Positions 12,940 through 25,623 of a DNA stretch of 64,000 nucleotides are shown piece after piece. The position numbers were made by a program, and so were the translations under genes. The notes beneath the pieces were generated by a model. That model was not told the DNA's origin and made no database searches. It saw only the letters and a program-made list of their open reading frames with translations. This stretch comes from Areca catechu (lineage: Eukaryota > Streptophyta > Magnoliopsida > Arecales > Arecaceae). The DNA lies in contig CM038053.1 of the NCBI GenBank assembly GCA_021397845.1, forward strand, positions 141,808,541 to 141,872,540. The letters run 5' to 3'. How positions within the stretch are numbered: position 1 is the stretch's first letter; each line of letters opens with the position of its first letter.

Positions 12940-13720
12940 CTAGCTCATGATTAGTCAGAGCCCAAAGATGATCACCATCCATGGCTCCAAGTGACCACCC
13001 ATAATCGGTCAGAGCTTATAGGTGATCAGCTTCCATGTCTCTAAGTGATTGACTCATAATCAGTTAGAGTCCAAAGGTAATCAATGCCAATGGCTCCAAG
13101 TGATCGACGCATGATTAGTCAGAGTCCAAGATGATCATCACCCATGGCTCTAAGTAACTAATCCATGATCAATCAGAGCCCAAAGGTGATTAATGCCCAT
13201 GACTCCAAGTAATTGACTTACAATTGGTTAGAGCCTAAAGGCAATTAGCATCCATGGCTCTAAGTGACCGACCCATGATTCATCAAAGCCCAAAAGCAAT
13301 CAGCACCCATGACTCTAAGTGACTAACCTAGATCGATTAGAGCCCAAAGATGATTAGCACCCATAGCCCCAGGTGACCAACCTATGATCGGTCAGAGCCC
13401 AAAGGTGATCAATGCCTATGGCTCCAAGTGACACACCTATGATCGGTCAAAGGCCAAATATGATCAGCTCCAATGGCTCCAAGTGACCGACCATGATCAA
13501 TCAGAGCTCAAAAGTGATTAGCATCTATAGATTTAAGTGACTGACCCATGATCGATCATCGAAGTCTAAAGGCGATCAATGTCCATGGCTCCAAGTAACC
13601 GATCTGAGATCATTCAGAGCCCAAAGGTGATTAATTCTCATGGCACCAAATGATTGATTCACAGTCAGCTGAGCCCCAAATGATTAGTTCTAGATAGATC
13701 ATAACCCCCAAGAGTTAGCA
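12940..13720 (+). repeat. ~55-bp degenerate tandem repeat block
   Basis: About 14 copies of a unit close to GATCGGTCAGAGCCCAAAGG followed by TGATCAGCACCCATGGCTCC and AAGTGACCGACCCAT. The core GTCAGAG recurs at 12954, 13008, 13062 and 13118, i.e. every 54-56 bp, and copies differ at 10-20% of positions. The position downstream of integrase matches the ~122-bp post-integrase repeats of the complete Tat element at 37.5-38.1 kb, but the units are unrelated in sequence. Confidence 0.8.
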
Positions 13721-14540
13721 TTTATGGCCCCAAAATGATCCTTGAATGCCAGCTCCAAATAAAGGACAAACATGCGACCATTCAATGATAATGATATGAG
13801 TTATAAGAGAAGCAAAAGTACAAATGGAGATTCCATTGCATTCCAACAAAAGCACCCAAAGGCTATAAAAAATTAGTAGCAAAAGAAAGTAAAAATGCAC
13901 AAACAAAATGACAGTCATCCAATCTCCTTCCGTAGGTGCCAATTGATCCCCATCTTCTAGGTCTATGAACTCCACTTCACCAAGCATTTCATTGAGCCTC
14001 TTTGGTCTCCAAATCTTCCAAAGGCAAGATCTCGATAGATGATGATCCACGTGGATGACAGGGAATTACAAACTCTAGAAAATGGTACAGATATAGATCT
14101 TTTGCATAAACTTCCTCCCAAAATTCACCTATGCTCATCCTAAATGGAGGCAAATGATCGAGGTTGAGATTCAGGTAAAGAACTAAGATAAGACCCCTGT
14201 AATTATAGTACTCAATGTCGAAACCAAAAGTGAATACAATATGTGTCCTTTGTGTAAGATCCTCTAGCCAAGCCTACTACAACCCTCGAGCCCCTGCCAA
14301 ATGATGATGCCTTCTTGATCGAGATTGTCTACTTAATCAGTGAGTAGCCCTCACCTACAATCTCACCCAATCACTCAAGTCATGACTCGCCAGTATCGGA
14401 TGGCCTATCGATTGACCTATAGTGTTGATGTTGCATAGCAGACTAAATTTCAAACAATATCAAAAATTTCGACCAAATCCTAGACCCAAAAATTCTATCA
14501 TCTAAGATACAATCCGTAATGGATGAGGAATCCTAGGTAA
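13721..14540 (-). pseudogene. Possible end of an antisense ORF in Tat element
   Basis: A - strand frame (13715-14050) reads an acidic stretch EVEFIDLEDGDQLAPTEGDW and then runs into hydrophobic, low-complexity sequence that looks like 3' untranslated DNA. The acidic tail resembles the C-terminal ends of the antisense ORFs elsewhere in the window. It may be the tail of the coiled-coil fragment at 16.55-17.1 kb, separated from it by the solo LTR inserted between them. This is an inference. Confidence 0.3.
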
Positions 14541-16545
14541 TAATTGGGCATGGAATGATTCATTGAACTGGGTATTCCTTGATTTGCTCCTAATTTCTCC
14601 TCCTAGTAGCCTTTCTTACCTTCTTCCTTCTTCCTTACTATCTATACCCTATGAAAGCCCTAGATACATCTCTAAAACCTCTCTTCCAAGTCCTTGTTGT
14701 CAAAATGGTGGACTCTCTTAATCCTTGTTCTAACAAGGAAATGAAGAGACTAAAACTTTTGGATGAGGTGCCCAACACATCCGTTTGATTATCCTATGAT
14801 AGGAATTAGTTGTTCAAACAGGAGTTCGGGAACGAATAACACCGTGTTTCGGAAACCCATGCACCAAGAGACATATCTTGCATCTCTTCTCCAAATCCAA
14901 TATCTTCTCTTCTTCTACATGGCCAAAGACCTAGTCAAAAATATTCCAAGAGGCATGATATATGGATAACTTATATGAGAAAGGTGATTTATTATTAGGA
15001 CTTTTGGTCCTCACTTGTGTGCCATATTTGTTCATGCAACAATACCATTCATGCCTAATCAAGAATTAACATCGACATTAATGCACTTTGACCAGTCAAA
15101 CCATATCTAAAGGGAGGGGAGAGGGAAGAAGAGATTAGCCTTATCCTAAATTTGTGATTCATTTGCAGGACTCTTGGTCTTTTTGCATGCCAAAATTGCA
15201 CCCACCATATTAGTGCCAACAAGAGTAAAAGGCTCTTTACATATCCAGAAAAGGCTAAAAACCTTGGATTTAATCCAATCTAAGTCTTACCTAAATTATT
15301 TAACCAAAATAGCAAGCAAACTAATCCAATATAATTACATTAGGAGTTAGGCTAGCCCACATATACTAGTATGTCAATTAGCTAGTCAATTAGAATCCTA
15401 TGATCCTAATAAAAATATAATTGACTTCCTTGACCATTTATTAGCATGTGTGATCCTTTGGACTCAACATCTAGCCAGCAGTAGGTCTAGATTCATATTG
15501 ATCTAATTCGATTAGAATCCAAATAATCAAATTATGTCAAAATCGAGCTAATCTAAATTGCCAATTTGGACCATCTTTCAAATTGACTCTTGAATTAATC
15601 ATTTTAATTTATGAAAATCTATAAGACATGATTGACATCTAGCAATGTATCATACCTACCTGGAATATAAGGAATTTGATAAAATTACTAAAATACCCTT
15701 CAGTGGTAAGTTATCATTCAATTCAATCTTTTGATCACTCTTTTATCTTGAATAAATGATGGGTATAGAAATTTATCAAATTCTAATACTTTATTCATTC
15801 GAATCTCCTTCCAATAATGAAGACCCAATTGATGAAAATTAAAAACCATTTTTAATTTTATCCTACTTTAATTAAAGACCGCCTAAGTCATCATATGAAG
15901 AGATTATATGAGATAATTTTTTTTACTAGGAGTGATTGATTTCTTATTGACCTACTCATAACCTTTATATACAATCCTCCATATCCATAAACACCTTGTA
16001 CATGACTTAGTCCTGAATAAGTATGAACCAAAATATAAATTTATGTATATAAGGTTCCATGGTGATCTCAGGTCTAAGGATTACTTGTACAACTCCCACT
16101 TAAAGAGTCATCTTTTGACAAGTAAGACTCCATAAGATATTCTCATAATGAATTAATTCAGTGGCCTCATTCCCTAATGAGCACCCACATCTTTGTATTA
16201 GTGTCCCTACATAAGTGATTGTGAGACCAACCACTCTCTTCATTGAGCATACATAGGATGTGCTAATCTTATCATAGACATCGATCCTTAACTCAATGAT
16301 CCTTTGACTAGAAATATTTTAGATTAAAGTTTATAGGAACTTAGGTCTCACTATTATGAACTTCATCATAACCTTAAATTCATTGCCCCAATCCATGGGG
16401 TTCATCATAATCTTAAAATATAAAAGATATAAGACATGGAAAATGATAAAACAAATATCTTTTATTAATAAATATCATACATGATTCGAAAGAATTTATA
16501 GAAAAGTCCATCACATAAGATATGCAATTGGCTTGTAGGGCACTA
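14540..16545 (-). mobile_element. Copia solo LTR, reverse orientation
   Basis: About 2 kb that aligns in order with the solo LTR at 48.15-50.46 kb: shared landmarks are a CATGCACCAA block (14858 / 48727), a CTTTTGCATGCCA block (15179 / 49055), an AGCAGTAGGTCTAG block (15478 / 49385) and the end GAATTTATAGAAA...ATTCTTTCA. Read on the - strand it begins TGAAAGAAT and then GCCAATTGCATATC, like a plant copia LTR. No internal coding sequence flanks it, so it is a solo LTR left by recombination. The left edge is uncertain by about 100 bp and I could not identify a target duplication. The open frame at 14763-14969 lies inside it and is not a gene. Confidence 0.65.
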
Positions 16546-17105
16546 TTCTTTCATGTGGTTTGCCCCGACTCAGCTACAGGGCTAGCCGCTTATGACTGCC
16601 TACACGACGAAGGGTGCGAGCTTGTTGGGGGTGGTAGGATTGATAGGGGAATGATGGCCAGCAATGTCATCTTAGCCTCCAAGTCAGTCGCCATGCCCTT
16701 TCCCTTGGTTGATCAATTGAGAGTAGCTATCTCCTCTCGAGCCTAATGCAATTCATTCTGAAGCTCTGATGTTTGCATGGCAAACTCCCATCTCGTTCCC
16801 TAGGAGGCAAATACTAACTCTAAGCTCGAGACCTCTATTTTTGCCAATTGAAGATGGTTCTGTAGCTAAGCCACTTGGATGACTTAGTCCTTGGTTACTT
16901 TGGAGATGTTCTTCGTTAACTTCTTTGATTCTTCCTTAAACCTAGTCTTTTCAAAAGCATAAGATTTGACTATTGCACGAAAGTATTTAATCTCCTCCTT
17001 TGCCCACTTGAGCACTTCTTGCATTTTTAACAACCTTTTCTTCCAATCGGGAGCTTTCTTCTTTGCTATCTAAGCTTTAGCCTGCTGGTCCTGGCAAAAG
17101 CTCTA
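16546..17105 (-). pseudogene. Coiled-coil fragment of an antisense ORF
   Basis: The - strand reads a charged, heptad-like segment starting near 17100, with KKKAPDWKKRLLKMQEVLK and later VTKDQVIQVA, interrupted by TAG/TAA codons where Gln fits (LQNHLQLAKIEVSSLELVF follows one such stop). It resembles the long coiled-coil exon of the antisense ORFs at 36.6-37.3 and 56.9-57.5 kb. It lies next to, but separate from, another coiled coil at 17.7-18.0 kb, so this element may hold two antisense ORFs or a duplicated exon. The + frame at 16522-16746 is a shadow. Confidence 0.45.
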
Positions 17106-17363
17106 ATCTCTATAGCATCTTGAAGATATAGGACAAGAACAGGCTCTTCTAATGATGGTCCAACACCCTGAGTGCAGTCATAATCAATGAATAAATGGCA
17201 CAAGACATGAAGGGAAAATATCATTTCATTACATTTGAAAGTTTTTTTATAATGGCAAAGAAGAAAATTACAAGTTTGAAAGACTACAATTTTAAGGAAA
17301 AAACAAAATTACAAAGCTAACTTTGACCTTTTTTGAAGGATCGGCATTTTTTGGTGCATCTTC

Positions 17364-19390
17364 TCAGTGATGAGTGGTCTCTTTGGCTAAAGGAGACCCA
17401 GGCCTAATGGTAGGACCAACTGGAGTAGGCTCGACTATAGTGACAGGCTCAGTGGTGACTAGCTCAGTAGGAATAACCTCGAGTGTTGCGGTAGGCATGA
17501 CTGAAGAAGCTTCGATTATGATGGACAGAGCGGCAACCCCATCATGATCGAAAGGTTCCCCGTTAGACTCTTCCTCATCCAAGAAGGCAAGGTCTAACCC
17601 TTAGTAGCAGTCGGCGACTTGATTTCGGCACTCGAGCCTCCCTAACTCATGGCCTTTCTTAAAGGCCTCCTAGCTAAAGATGATGCAAGCATCAAAAAAC
17701 TCTTTCGATGCTCAAAAGGCTACTCTGCATAAGCTTTCTTAGCCACAAAGTGCAAAGAGGCCTTATATTTCTCTACTAAATCTTCCACTTCCCTCTTCAC
17801 TTTAGCAAACTCCTTAGCCATCGCTACCTCTGCCTCTTTCTTTTCTTCTCCAAGGTAGGTCAGCTTTTGTTATAGCCAAATCAGCCCTCGCTGTGGCCAA
17901 ATCATCCCTTGCCATAGTCAAGTTGGTTTTTTCTTGAGCGAGTGCCCTTCTCAGATGCTCAGATGCAACCCTAGCCACATTAGCCCTCCAACAAGCCTAA
18001 ATGGTAGTTTTCTTGAATTCCCCCTAATTTAATAAATCTGTGGAAAATATGACAGCTATAGAGTGGAATGTCAGAAAATGGGAAGGAAAGAAAAAAGAGG
18101 TGAAAGTTGATGCAAGAAATACCTATTGAATGGTCATCAAAAATTGGTGCCTTAGGTTTTGAAGGTTTATGGTATGAACCTTTTCTACTCCTCCCGGGAT
18201 CAGGGATCTCTCAAAGGTGGCCTGAATATCCTTCCAGTCTCAAAGGGGCACATCTCCTAGATCGCCTTTCGAGGAGAGTCTAAAATCAAGCACAATCTCT
18301 AGGATAGCCTTAATGGGAGACTGGGAGATAGCAATTGAGGAACTGGAACAGATGTAAGCAAGACAAATGAAGGTAAGGCTATGGTGGCCTTGGAAGTGAC
18401 CTTAGCCATGCCGAGAGCTAGCTCGAAAGGGACCTCCATTGCCTAAGGTTTGGTGAACTTGGACTTCTTTGAGGTGGAGGAAGAAGCCTCGGCCTTCCTT
18501 TTCTTTTGAGCCATGGCCTCTCTCAATGCCTCCAGTTGCTTGGATGTCATATCTGCAAATTACATCACTCAATCTGAACAAAGATGAATAGTGGCAAAGG
18601 AAGCAGAACTAAGGCCATAACTCATCCTTAGGGAGCCAACTATATCCCGTGCTACAAAAAAAACTCTTTCGATAGAAGATGCATCAACTAAGGAACTTTG
18701 TAGCCTCCAAGGATCCTAAAATGACTCTCTTCCTTATCACTCAATTCAGTAAAATTTAAAGCAGATGCTTCTGGTCAACCTCAGCTTGACAGGCCTTAGT
18801 TGTCTATGAAAGAGCAGAAAACTAATAGGAATCACTCCTTCCATCCCTTATTGATAGAAGGAGAACCCTTGATCAAAGGCTCTATACCTTTTGGGCAGTG
18901 AGGTACCACCAAGCCTTAGTATATGATGCTTTTAAGTAGTGAAGAAAGCATGGAACAAAGAAAAAGTAGGCTAAACTTCAGGCAGGAAATAAAGGACTGG
19001 GAACCTTATAATGTCTAGTGGATTTGAGGTTAAAATACACAAAGGAGCTCCGTAGGATTTGAGGAATTTAAGAATGAATCAGGAGAGGGGAAATCTCAGT
19101 CCTACCTCGAACACCTTGTCATAGACCACCAAATGACTAGGAGGGGGATTGTTAATTCAAGCATTGAGATCGGGTAGTTCCAACTTGAAATCCTAAAGAA
19201 TGCAATATGCTACCCAAATGACGGATAAGTCTTCTTCATCCATCATGGACTGGTACCTATCAAGGCCAAAGGTAACCGATGCGACATGCTCTTTGCATAG
19301 GGCACTGGGATCCCTTGACCCCTCCTTCCTAATACCTCTTGGTGGTCTCTCTTTTCTAATATTCCTAGGGCTCAACATTTGCTATGGATT
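17364..19390 (-). pseudogene. Antisense extra ORF of the + strand Tat element (decayed)
   Basis: Antisense to the integrase at 10.2-11.3 kb. Read from 19390 downwards on the - strand there is an exon-1-like part (MDEEDLSVIW near 19230, then VYDKVFEVGLRFPLS near 19110), corresponding to the FYEDFLLGGLRFLLHPF part of the copy at 35.4 kb. Next comes an exon-2-like start MTSKQLEALREAMAQKKRKA at 18552 right after a CAG acceptor-like site, then a coiled coil (EEKKEAEVAMAKEFAKVKRE near 17850) and an acidic C-terminus ending with a TGA at 17364. Many stops and shifts make it a pseudogene. Function is unknown; such antisense ORFs are known from Tat-lineage elements such as maize Grande. Confidence 0.65.
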
Positions 19391-22300
19391 CTAAGAAGAA
19401 AGGAATACGGGAAAGAAAAGAAAGCTAGCTTAGAACTCAAGCAAGGTAGAAAATTGGAAGATGGTAGACCCTCCTAAGAGAATCACAAAGAAGCAAGAAT
19501 TGGAAAAGAAGAACTAGCGCCCAGAGCTGGAGATGATAGTCAAAAGCCCTAGGAGAAGAAACTTCAAGCAAAAGTAAAAAGGAAATTGCAATAATAGGTG
19601 GAGTTGTTTTTTCACATGGGATGTGTAGTCCTAAACCATCCCAAACCATTCAACTACTACCGCATGGCTGATCCTAACTTGTGCCCAGTGACCATGGGTC
19701 ACCCAAAATAAATGATGGGCGAATGCCAAAATATCACCAAGAGCTACAAATCAGAGCTCATCATTGTCCATATATGTTCGAATCTATTTTGAAGGCAGCG
19801 TGTCCTTAAGCATGAAGAGGACCCTCATGTCCCTGACTCTCTTCTTTCTTTGGGTACTTCCATGATCATGCCAAATCCCAAATCTAAAAGTAGAGGTACA
19901 TGTTGGTGGAAAATGTGATCGAGCCAGGAACATGGGGCCCATAATGGCACAAGAAGTCCATCAGCTAGGTAGCATGATCATTGATCAAAGATGCAAGGCC
20001 CTGTCAAAGATACAATGTCCAAGTTGGCTAGATCTAAGGGCCCGATATAGCACTTCTGATTGCATGGAGGTAGCATCAACCGAGGCCACCATAGAGTTGC
20101 CAACCGTGCATTGAGCCAAGCCACCATGAAACAGATAAGGCTTCCATGACTAGAAAAACATTCTAGTGCTGATGCACTATCCACCCAACAAATTGAGCCC
20201 CTAGTTAAAAGAAATCATCAACTCTAGCACCACCAAGCAGGACAATGCTATGAGCATATGATCGGCCTCACCATTCAATCGATCGCTCATCAGGAGGGAT
20301 AACGTCTCTCCGATCGATCGACTAAGTATTAGGTTTTCAAGCTAGCCAATTCGTGCCAGTCCCAATCACTCCATTTGTAAGGGCTTAGCCATAAGCCTCC
20401 AAGTGGACATCGGCAGCAGCCAACTCCTATATTTAAAAGGTACCAAAGAGCACATGTTGACCATTCATAAGGCTTTCAACCATAAGCCTCTAAGCAGGCA
20501 TTGATAGTGGCCAACTTTTATATCTGAAAGATATCAGTGAGCCTACTTGACCGTTCGTTAGGCCATACCATGTGACAACACGAGGGAGCCTACCCACTAT
20601 GGACATCCTAGTTGATCATTCATCAAGCATCGATGCCATTCAATCAATCATTCCCAACCATTTAGACATTAGCATAAATTGATCCTTACAAGTCCTATAG
20701 CATCTATCTTATCAGATGGGCCTCTCCCTCAGCAGGAGTTGCTCGATCAAGCCTCCTTAGTTGGCCATGCCTCAAATGCCCTGAAAACACTCAAGTTGGC
20801 AGAACCATAGGTATCATCTACTTCAAGCCCCCAAGGCATAGCACTCTGACACTTGCTACTATGGGTTCTATCATATGGCTGGACTCCCCATTATATTTCA
20901 AAATCTCTAAATCATTACCAGATCTAATGACAAACTAACGACAAAGCTTTGTCACCATTTATTGAAGCATGCCATATCTTAAGCTAACGACAAAGCTATA
21001 TTTAAAGGGACAAGATGTACCCTGCTAGCGAGCAAGTCCCAGGCAAAATGTGGAGCCCCTTATCATCTTTTACTAGATACAACAGAATCTTTATTATCAC
21101 TAAAGTGCCCTAGAATCTCTACCTACAAAAGGGACTTCACTCAAGTCCCCAAGGTATGCATGCTCTCCCACTTATGATCCTTATACTATCGGTTTGATAC
21201 TAACTTGAGCATTAAAGTACCTTTTTTTATAAAGAAAAGGGAGGGGGATAATTCTGGTGTAGCTACCCCTGTAGGCCCCCGCCCAACCAGGTAATGTTCG
21301 ATTCAAGATGCTCGGATTTGCATAGTCTTTCCCTACCTAATGGTGGGGACACCAAGATCAGACACAGATCACTGGATCCCATTTGGTTTATCGAGTCATG
21401 TGTCAAAGTTTTGAAAATTTTGTAATCAATTAAGATTAAGTCCTGTAATAAGTTAAGGTTAGTTGATTTGTCTTAACCCTCAACCTAGTCAGTATTTTGA
21501 GTCCTGTACATCAGTTATGAGTCTAGTATGAGCCCAATTTTTGTACAAGAGAGGAGGTTACCTTATTTTGGAGTTCCACCATGCCACATCCAAGAGTCAG
21601 AGGCCACTACATCAGTCCATTGGATTTTTTGTGACAACCCAAGATCCAAGATGCTTTCAGAAACACTGATTCCTTCCAGATACCTTCTAGATGGCCATAT
21701 TCCCCCTAGATGCTTCCGGAATATTCCATATGCCAAGAGCCCATGTTTTCCAGGTTATCCAAGCACTCCAAGCCTTCAAATTCAAGTCCAAGCACCAAGC
21801 CCAGGTCCATTAAGAAGCAAGATTCCAAGAATATTTTCTATCAGGCCATCCCAGCTTCCAGGGCCCAAAGCCCAAGCACCCAAGCCCCCTTGGCCTGCCC
21901 ACTTTCTGCCCATGAAGCCCAACATGCCATTCCAAGAGGGCTTAGGTGTCCTCACATGTTGACTTGGTCCAAAGCCAAGTGCGGAGAGGAAAGAAAGGAA
22001 GACCATGTCAAATTCTAACCTAGTTGGGATTCCAAATCCTTTTAAGTCTTATAATTCTAACATGGCTAAGAAAGGACTTATAGTCTAACTAGGAAGAGGA
22101 CTTGTAACCTAAGTGTAACCATGGTTAGAGAGGGCATGGAAACTCTATAAATACCCCACCCCTCCCCCTCTTGTAATCATCTTTTTCTTATGAATACAAC
22201 TTGCTGAAATTTTGAGTCATTGCCTTGTGTTGGTGTTTTTATTTTGGTTCTTTACTTTGAGTGCTCTCCTTGTGTACCCCGGCCGAATCCTTGCTACCTT

Positions 22301-22492
22301 AGCATCCTTTTGCATCCTTGGAGACCAGCCATGCCCAAGCAAAGGAAGCCCTAGCTGCGGTCCAAGATAAGGAGCTTCTTCCTCCCCGGCTGCCACCTGA
22401 CTAATTGTTAATCAAGATTCCTTCAAAATCCTAGAATCATTTCTCTTTTTTATTCTGGACTGACCTATCAGGCAGGTCCGAGGTGTTTCACC
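19307..22492. repeat. Copy 1 of a ~3.15-kb tandem duplication
   Basis: The sequence from GGATCCCTTGACCCC at 19307 to GAGGTGTTTCACC at 22492 is repeated immediately at 22493-25623. It begins inside the antisense-ORF remnant, spans the probable Tat LTR and most of a gypsy 5' LTR, and ends abruptly at GTGTTTCACC joined to GGATCCCT. This copy reads like normal genomic sequence; the open frames at 21528-22018 lie within the LTR and are not genes. Confidence 0.85.
19650..21340 (+). repeat. Probable 3' LTR region of the + strand Tat element
   Basis: This follows the antisense ORF, where a Tat 3' LTR should begin; a TGATGGGCGAATGCC stretch at 19711 could be its start, but no second LTR copy is available to fix the edges. 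It contains two ~100-bp imperfect repeats (CATAAGCCTC blocks near 20390 and 20480) and no coding capacity; the open frames at 19932-20184 on both strands are short and unrecognised. It ends at the gypsy LTR start at 21341. Duplicated at 22.9-24.5 kb. Confidence 0.35.
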
Positions 22493-25400
22493 GGATCCCT
22501 GACCCCTCCTTCCTAATACCTCTTGGTGGTCTCTCTTTTCTAATATTCCTAGGGCTCACATTTGCTATGGATTCTAAGAAGAAAGGAATACGGGAAAGAA
22601 AAGAAAGCTAGCTAGAACTCAACGCAGGTAGAAAATTGGAAGATGTAGACCCTCCTAAGAGAATCACAAAGAAGCAAGAATTGGAAAAGAAGAACTAACG
22701 CCCGAGCGGAGATGATAGTCAAAATCCCTAGGAGAAGAAACTTCAAGCAAAATAAAAAGGAAATTGCAATAATAGTGGAGTTGTTTTTTCACATGGGATG
22801 TGTAGTCCTAAACCATCCCAAACCATTCAACTACTACCGCATGGCTGATCCTAACTGTGCCCAGTGACCATGGGTCACCCAAAATAAATATGGCGAATGC
22901 CAGAATATCACCAAGACTACAAATCATAGCTCATCATTGTCCATATTGTTCGAATCTATTTTGAAGGCAGCGTGTCCTTAAGCATGAAGAGGACCCTCAT
23001 GTCCCCTGACTCTCTTCTTTCTTTGGGTACTCCATGATCATGCCAAATCCCAAATCTAAAAGTAGAGTACATGTGTGGTGGAAAATGTGATCGAGCCAGA
23101 ACATGGGGCCCATAATGGCACAAGAAGTCCATCAGCTAGGTAGCATGATCATTGATCAAAGATGCAAGGCCCTGTCAAGATACAATGTCCAATTGGCTAG
23201 ATCTAAGGGCCCGATATAGCACTTCTGATTGCATGGAGGTAGCATCAACCGAGGCCACCATAGAGTTGCCAACCGTGCATTGAGCCAGCCACCATGCAAC
23301 AGATAAGGCTTCCATGACTAGAAAAACATTCTAGTGCTGATGCACTAACACCCACCAAATTGGAGCCCCTAGTTAAAAGAAATCATCAACTCTAGCACCA
23401 CCAAGCAGGACTGCTATGAGCATATGATCGGCCTCACCATTCAATCGTCGCTCCATCCGGAGGGATAACGTCTCTCCGTCGGATCGACTAAGTATTAGGT
23501 TTTCAAGCTAGCCAATTCGTGCCAGTCCCAATCACTCCATTTGTAAGGGCTTAGCCATAAGCCTCCAAGTGGACGCGGCAGCAGCCAACTCCTATATTTA
23601 AAAGGTACCAAAGAGCCATGTTGACCATCATAAGGCTTTCAACCATAAGCCTCTAAGCAGGCATTGATAGTGGCCAACTTTTATATCTGAAAGATTCAGT
23701 GAGCCTACTTGACCGTTCGTTAGGCCATACCATGTGACAACACTGAGGGAGCCTACCCACTATGGACATCCTAGTTGACATTCATCAAGCATCGATGCCA
23801 TTCAATCAATCATTCCCAACCATTTAGACATTAGCATAAATTGATCCTACAAGTCCTATAGCATCTATCTTATCAGATGGGCCTCTCCCTCAGCAGGAGT
23901 TGCTCGATCAAGCCTCCTTAGTTGGCCATGCCTCAAATGCCCTGAAAACACCAAGTTGGCAGAACCATAGGTATCATCTACTTCACCCCCAGGCATAGCA
24001 CTCTGACACTTGCTACTATGGTTCTATCATATGGCTTGACTCCCCATTAATTCAAAAATCTCTAATCATTACCAGCTCTAATGACAAACTAACGACAAAG
24101 CTTTGTCACCATTTATTGAAGCATGCCATATCTTAGCTAACGACAAAGCTATATTTAAAGGGACAAGATGTACCTGCTAGCGAGCAAGTCCCCGGCAAAT
24201 GTGGAGCCCCTTATCATCTTTTTACTAGATACAACAGAATCTTTATTATCACAAAGTGCCCTAGAATCTCTACCTACAAAAGGGACTTCACTCAAGTCCC
24301 CAAGGTATGCATGCTCTCCCACTTATGATCCTTATACTATCGGTTTGATACTAACTTGAGCATTAAAGTACCTTTTTTTATAAGAAAGGGAGGGGGGATA
24401 AATTCTGGTGTAGCTACCCCTGTAGGCCCCCGCCCAACCAGGTAATGTTCGATTCAAGATGCTCGGATTTGCATAGTCTTTCCCTACCTATGGTGGGGAC
24501 ACCAAGATCAGACACAGATCCCTGGATCCCATTTGGTTTATCGAGTCATGTGTCAAATTTTGAAAATTTTGTAATCATTAAGATTAAGTCCTGTAATAAG
24601 TTAAGGTTAGTTGATTTGTCCTTAACCCTCCACCTAGTCATATTTTGAGTCCTGTACATCAGTTATGAGTCTAGTATGAGCCCAATTTTGTACAAGAGAG
24701 GAGGTTACCTATTTTGGAGTTCCACCATGCCACATCCAGAGTCAGAGGCCACTACATCAGTCCTTGGATTTTTGTGACAACCCAAGATCCAAGATGCTTC
24801 AGAAACACTGATTCCTTCCGATACCTTCTAGATGGCCATATTCCCCCTAATGCTTCCGGAATATTCCATATGCAAGAGCCCATGTTTTCCAGGTTATCCA
24901 AGCACTCCAACCTTCAAATTCAAGTCCAAGCACCAAGCCCAGGTCCATTAAGAAGCAAGATTCCAAGAATATTTTCCTATCCGCCATCCCAGCTTCCAGG
25001 GCCCAAAGCCCAAGCACCCAAGCCCCCTTGGCCTGCCCACTTTCTGCCCATGAAGCCCAACATGCCATTCCAAGAGGGCTTAGGTGTCCTCACATTTGAC
25101 TTGGTCCAAAGCCAGTGCGGAGAGGAAAGAAAGGAAGACCAGTCAAATTCTAACCTAGTTGGGATTCCAAATCCTTTTAAGTCTTATAATTCTAACATGG
25201 CTAAGAAAGGACTTATAGTCTAACTAGAAGAGGACTTGTAACCTAAGTGTACCCATGGTTAGAGAGGGCATGGAAACTCTATAAATACCCCACCCCTCCC
25301 CCTCTTGTAATCATCTTTTCTATGAATACAACTTGCTGAAATTTTGAGTCATTGCCTTGTGTTGGTGTTTTTATTTTGGTTCTTTACTTTGAGTGCTCTC

Positions 25401-25623
25401 CTTGTGTACCCCGGCCGAATCCTTGCTACTTAGCATCCTTTTGCATCCTTGGAGACCAGCCATGCCAAGCAAGGAAGCCTACTGCGGTCCAAGATAAGTA
25501 GCTTCTTCCTCCCCCGCTGCCTCTCCTAACCCTATCCTGATTCTTCAAAATCCTAGTTCATTTTCTCTTTTTTATTTGCTGTTTTGATTGACTTGATGCA
25601 TGCAGGATCCTTGAGGTGTTTCA
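22493..25623. repeat. Copy 2 of the duplication, with many 1-bp deletions
   Basis: Nearly identical to 19307-22492 but about 55 bp shorter, because of scattered single-base losses: GCTCAACATTTG becomes GCTCACATTTG, GAAGATGGTAGACC becomes GAAGATGTAGACC, GAGGTTACCTTATTTTGG becomes GAGGTTACCTATTTTGG. Substitutions are much rarer. That error profile is typical of uncorrected single-molecule reads used for gap filling, so this copy may not exist in the genome. The open frames at 24168-25223 are products of the LTR and of these indels. Confidence 0.85.

Noticed and set aside
12940..13720. Regular repeats as a CRISPR array
   Set aside because: Units are head-to-tail without unique spacers, in a plant nuclear sequence inside a retrotransposon.
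21528..22018. 144- and 102-codon ORFs as host genes
   Set aside because: They lie inside the gypsy LTR, which recurs at 24.7 and 29.6 kb with different open lengths.
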